From an uncultured Lachnospiraceae bacterium (GTDB lineage: Bacteria > Bacillota_A > Clostridia > Lachnospirales > Lachnospiraceae), in assembly GCA_902766415.1 (NCBI GenBank), contig CACXDR010000031.1, forward strand, positions 1-12,396: 12,396 bases of DNA. The letters are read 5' to 3'. The translations under genes and the position numbers were made by a program. The notes under the pieces were generated by a model. That model searched no databases, was not told the DNA's origin, and worked only from the letters and a program-made list of their open reading frames with translations. Positions 6,891 to 12,396 of the stretch are shown here, in pieces (position 1 is the stretch's first letter; each line of letters starts with the position of its first letter).

Positions 6891-7971
6891 AGAACCGGTG
6901 TTCCGCATGACAAAGCGGGGCCAGATCAGCTTCAGGAAGATCGCGCTCATCCATTTCATGGCACTCGTGCTGGCGCTGATCGTCTGCGCGGTCGTCATCG
7001 TCATGGTCACGCACGTAAACCCGCTTGGCGTCTACTCGGCGATCTACCAGGGCGCGGTGGGCAACGCGCGCCGCTTCTGGGTCACGGTCCGCGAGACGGT
7101 GGTGCTGCTCCTCATCGCGGTAGGTCTGACCCCCGCGTTCCGCATGCGCTTCTGGAACGTCGGCGCGGAGGGCCAGATCCTTATGGGAGGCATGGTCAGC
7201 GCGGCGCTCATGATCTACTGCGGCGAAAAGCTTCCCGGCCTGATCCTCATCTCCGCCATGCTGGCAGCGAGCCTTCTCGCGGGCATGGTGTGGGGCCTTA
7301 TCCCGGCATATTTCAAGGCGAAATACAACACGAACGAGACGCTGTTCACGCTTATGATGAACTACGTCGCCATGCAGCTCGTTACCTTCGCCATCTGCTT
7401 CTGGGAGAACCCGAAGGGCTCGAACTCCGTCGGCATCATCAACAAGAACACGAACTACGGCTGGTTCCCGTCCATCGGGGGCAACCAGTACCTCCTGAGC
7501 GTGATCCTGGTCATCGCGGTGACCATCGCGGTGTTCTGGTATCTCCGCCGGTCGAAGCAGGGCTTTGAGATCGCCGTCGTCGGCTCCAGCCAGAACACGG
7601 CGCGTTACGCGGGCATCGACGTGAAGCGCGTCATCCTTCGCACCATGGCGATCTCCGGCGCGGTCTGCGGGCTTGCGGGCTGCGTGATCGTAGGCGGCTC
7701 GAGCCACACGCTGTCCACCAGCACGGCGAACGGCCGCGGCTTCACCGCGATCATCGTCGCGTGGATGTCCGGCTTCAACCCGCTGTTCATGCTGCTGATC
7801 TCCGGCCTCCTGATCTTCATGCAGCAGGGCGCCATCCAGATCGCGACGCAGTTCAAGCTGAACGAGAACTTCTCCGACATCATCACCGGCATCATCCTGT
7901 TTTTCCTGATCGGCTGCGAGTTCTTCATCAACTACAAGATCGAGTTCAGAAAGAAAGGAGAGGAAGCATGA
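6880..7971 (+). CDS. ABC importer permease, first subunit (BPD_transp_2 family, NupP-like)
   Basis: The 363-residue integral membrane protein has a first hydrophobic span at about 21-44 and several more to the C-terminus. Family landmarks are FWNVGAEGQILMG (91-103), NETLFTLMMNYVA, and the cytoplasmic ATPase-contact region GSSQNTARYAGID. It should form half of the transmembrane channel that accepts substrate from the lipoprotein. The ATG overlaps the ATPase gene by 11 bases and has its own AAAGGAGG site six bases upstream (6866-6873), inside the ATPase reading frame. The stop shares ATGA with the second permease. It is longer at the N-terminus than its partner, with a basic cytoplasmic head (residues 1-20). 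Substrate is inferred from family and context only. Confidence 0.92.
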   Translation: MQNKEPVFRMTKRGQISFRKIALIHFMALVLALIVCAVVIVMVTHVNPLGVYSAIYQGAVGNARRFWVTVRETVVLLLIAVGLTPAFRMRFWNVGAEGQILMGGMVSAALMIYCGEKLPGLILISAMLAASLLAGMVWGLIPAYFKAKYNTNETLFTLMMNYVAMQLVTFAICFWENPKGSNSVGIINKNTNYGWFPSIGGNQYLLSVILVIAVTIAVFWYLRRSKQGFEIAVVGSSQNTARYAGIDVKRVILRTMAISGAVCGLAGCVIVGGSSHTLSTSTANGRGFTAIIVAWMSGFNPLFMLLISGLLIFMQQGAIQIATQFKLNENFSDIITGIILFFLIGCEFFINYKIEFRKKGEEA

Positions 7972-8951
7972 CTGTCATACTGACATTTATCCAGCGCGCC
8001 ATACTTCAGGGCATTCCGATCCTTTACGGCGCTTCCGGCGAGATCCTGACGGAAAAGTCCGGCAACCTGAACTTAGGTATTCCCGGCATCATGTACATGG
8101 GCGGCATCTCGGGCCTGATCGCCGCGTTCCTCTATGAGCGGGGCGCGGGGGAGGGCGCGAACGGCTTCGTGGGACTCTTCATCTCGTTCGTCTTCGCGGT
8201 GATCGTCTCGGTCCTCGGCGGACTGGTCTACTGCATCCTGACCGTTTCGCTCCGTGCGAACCAGAACGTCGTCGGTCTTGCGCTCACCACCTTCGGCGTG
8301 GGCTTCGGAAACTTCTTCGGCGGCTCCCTGTCCCAGCTGGCGGGCGGCGTCGGCCAGATCTCCGTCAAGGCGACGGCAGCGGCCTACCGCACCACCATCC
8401 CCGGGCTGTCCTCGATCCCCGTGATCGGGAAGATCCTGTTCTCCTACGGATTCCTCACCTACCTCGCGATCATCATCGCGGTCTGCCTGAACTACTTCCT
8501 CCTGCACACCCGGAAGGGCCTGAACCTCCGGGCGGTCGGAGAGAATGCGGCGACGGCGGATGCCGCCGGCATCGACGTGACCCGCTATAAGTACGTGGCG
8601 ACCTGTATCGGCGCCGGCATCGCGGGACTCGGCGGGCTTTACTTCGTCATGGAGTACCTGTCCGGGACCTGGGGCAACAACGGCTTCGGCGACCGCGGCT
8701 GGCTGGCTGTCGCGCTGGTCATCCTTTCCATCTGGAACGCGAACAACGCGATCTGGGGCTCCATCCTGTTCGGCGCCCTGTACATCCTGTATCTCTATAT
8801 CCCGGGGCTTTCCCGCTCCGCGCAGGAGATCTTCAAGATGGTGCCGTACGTCGTCACGATCGCGGTCCTGGTCTTTACCAGCCGGAAGAACCGGCCGGAG
8901 GACCAGCCGCCGGCAAGCCTGGGCCTTTCCTACTTCAGAGAGGAACGTTAA
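7968..8951 (+). CDS. ABC importer permease, second subunit (BPD_transp_2 family, NupQ-like)
   Basis: The 327-residue membrane protein begins with MTVILTFIQRAI and shows the subfamily hallmark GEILTEKSGNLNLGIPG (24-40). The cytoplasmic-loop motif GENAATADAAGIDV corresponds to the ATPase-contact region of permease 1. With that partner it forms the heterodimeric channel. The ATG overlaps the previous stop (ATGA) and is preceded by AAGGAG (7955-7960) seven bases upstream. In-frame codons back to 7761 lie inside permease 1 and are not used. It is the last gene of the transporter; the following gap holds only weak terminator-like hairpins. No nucleoside phosphorylase, deaminase or kinase gene is next to it to narrow the substrate. 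Confidence 0.92.
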   Translation: MTVILTFIQRAILQGIPILYGASGEILTEKSGNLNLGIPGIMYMGGISGLIAAFLYERGAGEGANGFVGLFISFVFAVIVSVLGGLVYCILTVSLRANQNVVGLALTTFGVGFGNFFGGSLSQLAGGVGQISVKATAAAYRTTIPGLSSIPVIGKILFSYGFLTYLAIIIAVCLNYFLLHTRKGLNLRAVGENAATADAAGIDVTRYKYVATCIGAGIAGLGGLYFVMEYLSGTWGNNGFGDRGWLAVALVILSIWNANNAIWGSILFGALYILYLYIPGLSRSAQEIFKMVPYVVTIAVLVFTSRKNRPEDQPPASLGLSYFREER

Positions 8952-8981
8952 GGGCCGGGGAAGCTGAAAAAGAACGTGTCT

Positions 8982-9014
8982 CCGCGCAGGACGCGGGCGG
9001 AAGGTACGCCTTCC
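8982..9014 (+). terminator. Two small adjacent hairpins after the transporter operon, weak terminator candidate
   Basis: CCGCG (8982-8986) can pair with CGCGG (8992-8996), and GGAAGG (8999-9004) with CCTTCC (9009-9014) around TACG. Only a short pyrimidine run (TCTATC) follows, so termination would be inefficient. No better terminator is visible between the operon and gltX. Confidence 0.3.
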
Positions 9015-9018
9015 TCTA

Positions 9019-9048
9019 TCGACATGTTCATGAAAACTGTGCTATACT
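9019..9048 (+). promoter_or_regulatory. Extended -10 promoter for gltX
   Basis: TCGACA (9019-9024, five of six to TTGACA) and TATACT (9043-9048) are 18 bases apart. TGTGC directly before the -10 provides the extended -10. The predicted start is near 9055, giving a leader of about 90 nt. Confidence 0.65.
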
Positions 9049-9064
9049 GAACGCGTATGTTCAG
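9047..9064 (+). promoter_or_regulatory. Dyad spanning the predicted gltX transcript start, possible operator
   Basis: CTGAAC (9047-9052) and GTTCAG (9059-9064) form a perfect inverted repeat with a six-base spacer. It overlaps the last two bases of the -10 and the predicted start, a position where a bound protein would block initiation. It contains GAAC and GTTC like a Gram-positive LexA box, but the spacer is six rather than four bases, so it does not match that consensus. Confidence 0.35.
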
Positions 9065-9067
9065 CAC

Positions 9068-9104
9068 GCCGCAGGCCGGGATGCTCCGCGTTCCGGCCTG
9101 CGGC
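9068..9104 (+). other. Strong GC-rich hairpin in the gltX leader
   Basis: GCCGCAGGCCGG (9068-9079) and CCGGCCTGCGGC (9093-9104) are a perfect 12-base inverted repeat. Five further inner pairs including two G-U (9080-9084 with 9088-9092) extend it to about 17 pairs with a three-base loop. No U tract follows, so it is not a standard intrinsic terminator. It ends 39 bases before the gltX ATG. No T-box signature was seen. Confidence 0.6.
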
Positions 9105-9143
9105 CATGACTGGGCAAATATTATGAAACCGGAGATCATCAAC

Positions 9144-10598
9144 ATGAAGATCAGAACCAGATACGCGCCGAGCCCGACCGGCCGCATGCATGTCGGGAAC
9201 CTGAGGACTGCGCTTTACGCCTACCTGATCGCCAAGCACGAGGGCGGGGATTTCATGCTCCGCATCGAGGATACCGACCAGGAGCGCCAGGTCGAGGGCG
9301 CTACCGAGATCATCTACCGCACGCTCCAGGAGACCGGGCTCATCCATGACGAGGGACCGGACAAGGACGGCGGCGTGGGCCCGTACGTGCAGAGCGAGCG
9401 CATGAAGCAGGGCATTTACATGAAATACGCGAAGCAGCTGGTGGAAAAGGGAGAGGCTTATTACTGCTTCTGCGACCAGGCACGCCTGGATTCCCTGAAG
9501 CGCGTCGTGAACGGCGAGACCATCATGACCTACGACAAGCACTGCCTGCACCTTTCAAAGGAAGAGATCCAGGCGAACCTTGACGCCGGAAAGCCGTTCG
9601 TTATCCGCCAGAACAATCCGTCCGAGGGCACCACGACCTTCCACGACGAGATCTACGGCGACATCACGGTCAGCAACGAGGAGCTGGACGACATGGTCCT
9701 GATCAAGTCCGACGGCTTCCCGACCTACAATTTCGCGAACGTGGTCGACGACCACACCATGGGGATCACCCACGTGGTCCGCGGCAACGAGTACCTTTCC
9801 TCCTCCCCGAAGTACAACCGCCTTTACGAGGCCTTCGGCTGGGAGATCCCGGTCTACGTCCACTGCCCGACGATCACCAACGAGGAGCACAAGAAGCTTT
9901 CCAAGCGCTCCGGCCACTCCTCCTTCGAGGACCTGATCAACCAGGGCTTCGTGGCCCCGGCTGTCGTGAACTACGTCGCGCTGCTCGGCTGGTCGCCGGA
10001 GGAGGACCGCGAGATCTACTCCCTCGAGGAGCTGGTCAAGGTGTTCGACTACCACAGGATCTCCAAGTCCCCCGCGGTCTTCGACATGCAGAAGCTCCGC
10101 TGGATGAACGGGGAATACCTGAAGGCCATGGCTCCTGAGGAGTTCTACAGGCTGGCTGAGCCGTACCTTAAGGAGGCCATTACCGGGCCGCTCGACTTAA
10201 GGAAGATCGCGGAGATGGTCCGCACGAGGATCGAGGTCTTCCCGGACATCGCCGGCATGGTGGACTTCTTCAACGAGCTGCCGGAGTACGACGTTTCCAT
10301 GTACACGCACAAGAAGATGAAGACCAACGCGGAGAACTCGAAGAAGATCCTTACGGACGTCCTTCCCATCCTGGAGGCGCAGGAGACCTGGACGAACGAC
10401 GCGCTGTTCGAGGCGCTGAAGGCCTACACCGCGGAGGCCGGCCTGAAGACCGGCACCGTCATGTGGCCGGTCCGCACCGCGCTGTCCGGCAAGGCGCAGA
10501 CGCCTGCCGGCGCGACGGAGATCCTCGAGGTCCTCGGGAAGGAAGAGTCCCTCAGGCGTATCAGGAAGGGAATCGAAAAGCTTGAAAGCGGGAACTGA
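9144..10598 (+). CDS. gltX: Glutamyl-tRNA synthetase
   Basis: The 484-residue cytosolic class I aminoacyl-tRNA synthetase charges tRNA with glutamate. It opens with [23 protein letters not shown] (16-19) is the HIGH motif and KLSKR (251-255) the KMSKS motif. EDTD (42-45) and the stretch from [14 protein letters not shown] to [10 protein letters not shown] are typical of the family. Cys108, Cys110, Cys134 and His136 form a C-x-C-x23-C-x-H zinc-site pattern like that of E. coli GluRS (spacing 24 there). The ATG at 9144 is chosen because it follows GGAG (9131-9134) and gives the family's normal N-terminus; ATG 9123 would add seven residues and has a poorer site. Whether it also mischarges tRNA-Gln cannot be told from sequence alone. 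The end overlaps the helicase gene by 17 bases. Confidence 0.95.
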   Translation: MKIRTRYAPSPTGRMHVGNLRTALYAYLIAKHEGGDFMLRIEDTDQERQVEGATEIIYRTLQETGLIHDEGPDKDGGVGPYVQSERMKQGIYMKYAKQLVEKGEAYYCFCDQARLDSLKRVVNGETIMTYDKHCLHLSKEEIQANLDAGKPFVIRQNNPSEGTTTFHDEIYGDITVSNEELDDMVLIKSDGFPTYNFANVVDDHTMGITHVVRGNEYLSSSPKYNRLYEAFGWEIPVYVHCPTITNEEHKKLSKRSGHSSFEDLINQGFVAPAVVNYVALLGWSPEEDREIYSLEELVKVFDYHRISKSPAVFDMQKLRWMNGEYLKAMAPEEFYRLAEPYLKEAITGPLDLRKIAEMVRTRIEVFPDIAGMVDFFNELPEYDVSMYTHKKMKTNAENSKKILTDVLPILEAQETWTNDALFEALKAYTAEAGLKTGTVMWPVRTALSGKAQTPAGATEILEVLGKEESLRRIRKGIEKLESGN

Positions 10599-12396
10599 AC
10601 AGAATAACGACGGGCTGGCCTTCAGCCCTGCACAGAAGGAAGCGGTCACTTACGGAGAGGGGCCGCTTCTTGTGCTTGCCGGGCCCGGCTCCGGGAAGAC
10701 CTTCGTCATCACGCAGCGGGTGAGGTATCTCATTGAGACGCGCGGCGTGAGTCCTTCAAGGATCCTGGTGGTCACCTTTTCCAGGGCTGCCGCAAGGGAG
10801 ATGGAGGAGCGCTTCCTTGCCTTCGGGCTCCGCGCGAAGGGAAGGGTCACGTTCGGCACCTTCCACTCCTTTTTCTTCGGGATCCTCCGGACGGCCTACG
10901 GCTACAGCGCGGACCAGGTGGCGGACGACGAGGCGCGCATGAACATCGTCCTCGGGCTCATCCGGGAAAAGAGGATCGAGTCGGAGGACGTGAAGAGCCT
11001 GGCGCGGAACCTCCTGTCGGAGATCGCCTCCGTGAAGGAGGAGCGGGCGGAGCTCGCGCATTACTATGCCGCGTGCTGCCCGGCCGAGGCCTTCCGGGAG
11101 ATCTTTACGGCCTATGAGGAGGCCCTTGGGAGCATGCGGAAGATCGACTACGAGGACATGCTCCTCATGACCTACGAGCTCCTGTCCCAGCGGGAGGACA
11201 TCCGGCGCGCGTGCGCCGCAAGGTGGCAGTGGATCCTCGTGGACGAGTTCCAGGACATCAACCGCCTGCAGTACGAGATCGTACGGATGATCGCCGGGGA
11301 GAGGAAGAACCTCACGATCGTCGGGGACGATGACCAGTCCATCTACCGGTTCCGCGGCGCGCGGCCGGAGATCATGCTGGGCTTCGAGCGGGATTACCCG
11401 GGGGCAAAGCGTGTCCTCCTGGACGTGAACTACCGCTCCACGCCGGAGATCGTCCTGACTGCCGGCAGGCTCATCCGGAAAAACAAACGCAGGTTCCGGA
11501 AGGAGATCCGCGCCTTCCGCGGCCCGGGGAAGCCGGTCAACACGGTGGTTTGCCCCGACCCTGCCGCGGAGGCGGGGTACATCGCGGACAGTATCCGCGA
11601 GCGCGTCAGGAAGGGAGAGCTCCGTTACGGAGAGATCGCCGTCCTCTACCGGACGAATCTCCAGCCGCGCCTGCTTTCCGCGAAGCTCATGCAGGAGAAT
11701 GTTCCCTTCCGCATGCGGGAAATGCTGCCGGACCTTATGGACCACTGGATCGCGAAGGATATCTCCGCGTACCTCCGGCTCGCGTGGGACCAGGGGACCG
11801 TCGGGGACCTGATCCGGATCATGAACCGGCCGAACCGGTACATCCGCCGCGACGCGCTCCGCGAGGACGGTCTCGATTTCAACGGGATCCGCAGGTACTA
11901 CTTCCGCATGGGGCAGTACTGGATGAAGGAGCGGATCGACCGGCTGGAGACGGACCTGCGTCTTCTCCGCAGGAAGAACGTCTACGAGGCGGTCCGGTAC
12001 ATCCGCGAGGATATGGGCTACGACGGCTTCCTGAAGGCCTACGCGGAGGAGCACGCCATCGAGGAGACGGAGCTCTTCGAGGTCATCGAGGAGGTCCACG
12101 ATTCGTCGGACGGCTTCCAGGTGCCGGAGGAGTGGTTTTCGCACCTGAAGGAATTCCGGAAGGAGCTTCTTCTTAAGAGGGAGAATGCCGGAAAAAGAGA
12201 GGAGGCAGAAAGGGAAGGAACGGCCGCGGCGGACGGGGAAGCCGGCGCGGAGGAGGATACCGTCCACCTCATGACGTTCCATGCGTCGAAGGGACTCGAG
12301 TTCCCGCTCGTCTTCATCATCGACGCGAACGAGGGCGTGGTCCCGCACCGGAAGGCCGGGACGCGCGACGAGCTTGAGGAGGAGCGCCGCATGTTC
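10582..12396 (+). CDS. UvrD/Rep/PcrA-type superfamily 1 DNA helicase, 3' end cut by window edge
   Basis: The frame is open from a TTG at 10582 to the window end, 605 codons. Motifs in order: Q motif FSPAQKEAV (14-22), Walker A AGPGSGKT (33-40), Ia [13 protein letters not shown] (from 65), Ib [17 protein letters not shown] (219-225), [16 protein letters not shown] (from 247), IV LDVNYRS (280-286), [15 protein letters not shown] (561-574), and the beginning of VI, EEERRMF (599-605), where the window stops. It is an ATP-driven 3'-5' DNA translocase for repair or replication-fork upkeep. No in-frame ATG precedes the Walker A motif (the first is at 10800, inside Ia), so a non-ATG start is needed; TTG at 10582 has AGGAAGG (10563-10569), with longish spacing of 12. 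A charged low-complexity stretch lies at about 532-559. The exact subfamily (PcrA or a shorter clostridial paralogue) is unresolved. Confidence 0.88.
   Translation, partial: MKAGTEQNNDGLAFSPAQKEAVTYGEGPLLVLAGPGSGKTFVITQRVRYLIETRGVSPSRILVVTFSRAAAREMEERFLAFGLRAKGRVTFGTFHSFFFGILRTAYGYSADQVADDEARMNIVLGLIREKRIESEDVKSLARNLLSEIASVKEERAELAHYYAACCPAEAFREIFTAYEEALGSMRKIDYEDMLLMTYELLSQREDIRRACAARWQWILVDEFQDINRLQYEIVRMIAGERKNLTIVGDDDQSIYRFRGARPEIMLGFERDYPGAKRVLLDVNYRSTPEIVLTAGRLIRKNKRRFRKEIRAFRGPGKPVNTVVCPDPAAEAGYIADSIRERVRKGELRYGEIAVLYRTNLQPRLLSAKLMQENVPFRMREMLPDLMDHWIAKDISAYLRLAWDQGTVGDLIRIMNRPNRYIRRDALREDGLDFNGIRRYYFRMGQYWMKERIDRLETDLRLLRRKNVYEAVRYIREDMGYDGFLKAYAEEHAIEETELFEVIEEVHDSSDGFQVPEEWFSHLKEFRKELLLKRENAGKREEAEREGTAAADGEAGAEEDTVHLMTFHASKGLEFPLVFIIDANEGVVPHRKAGTRDELEEERRMF

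Noticed and set aside
5439..7010. 523-residue open frame antisense to the ATPase gene
   Set aside because: Mirror of the ABC protein; no start context or motifs, and it runs across the ATPase-permease junction.
9047..9064. Dyad as a true SOS (LexA) box
   Set aside because: The half sites fit, but the spacer is six bases instead of four, so it is reported only as a possible operator.
10756..12348. 530-residue open frame antisense to the helicase
   Set aside because: The sense strand encodes all superfamily 1 helicase motifs in order; the antisense frame is compositional.

Overview
This window looks like ordinary chromosomal sequence from a GC-rich member of the Clostridia, most likely Lachnospiraceae. 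Reasons: the lipoprotein has a Gly/Ser-, Thr/Ala- and Glu/Lys-rich linker of a kind common in that family, a TrkA-TrkH pair and a BMP-type nucleoside ABC system sit together, Shine-Dalgarno sites are strong, and several promoters carry a Gram-positive extended -10 (TRTGn). Third codon positions are mostly G or C, while intergenic regions are AT-richer. The taxonomic call is inference from style.

Layout. (1) Positions 1-688, minus strand: the first 229 residues of an exported protein with a clear signal peptide, driven by a near-consensus promoter. (2) 971-3834, plus strand: trkA and trkH, start and stop overlapping, a potassium uptake system. (3) 3971-8951, plus strand: a four-gene ABC importer of the BMP/PnrA (B. 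subtilis NupNOPQ-like) type: substrate-binding lipoprotein, double ATPase and two permeases. A perfect 19-bp-arm hairpin lies between the lipoprotein gene and the ATPase gene, followed at once by an extended -10, so the binding protein can be made in excess and the ATPase/permease genes may have their own promoter. (4) 9144-12396, plus strand: gltX (glutamyl-tRNA synthetase) behind a structured leader, then a UvrD/Rep-type helicase whose TTG start overlaps the end of gltX; it is cut by the window edge inside helicase motif VI.

How the genes work together: TrkH is the membrane K+ pore and TrkA its cytosolic nucleotide-sensing gate. The lipoprotein captures a nucleoside-like ligand outside the membrane, the two permeases form the channel and the ATPase powers it. 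gltX and the helicase are probably co-transcribed but functionally unrelated.

No mobile element, CRISPR array, tRNA or rRNA was found. I do not see an undescribed multi-gene system. The most interesting items are in the intergenic control regions (dyads at the bmp and gltX promoters, the terminator-promoter junction), the degenerate second nucleotide site of TrkA and the unassigned exported protein.
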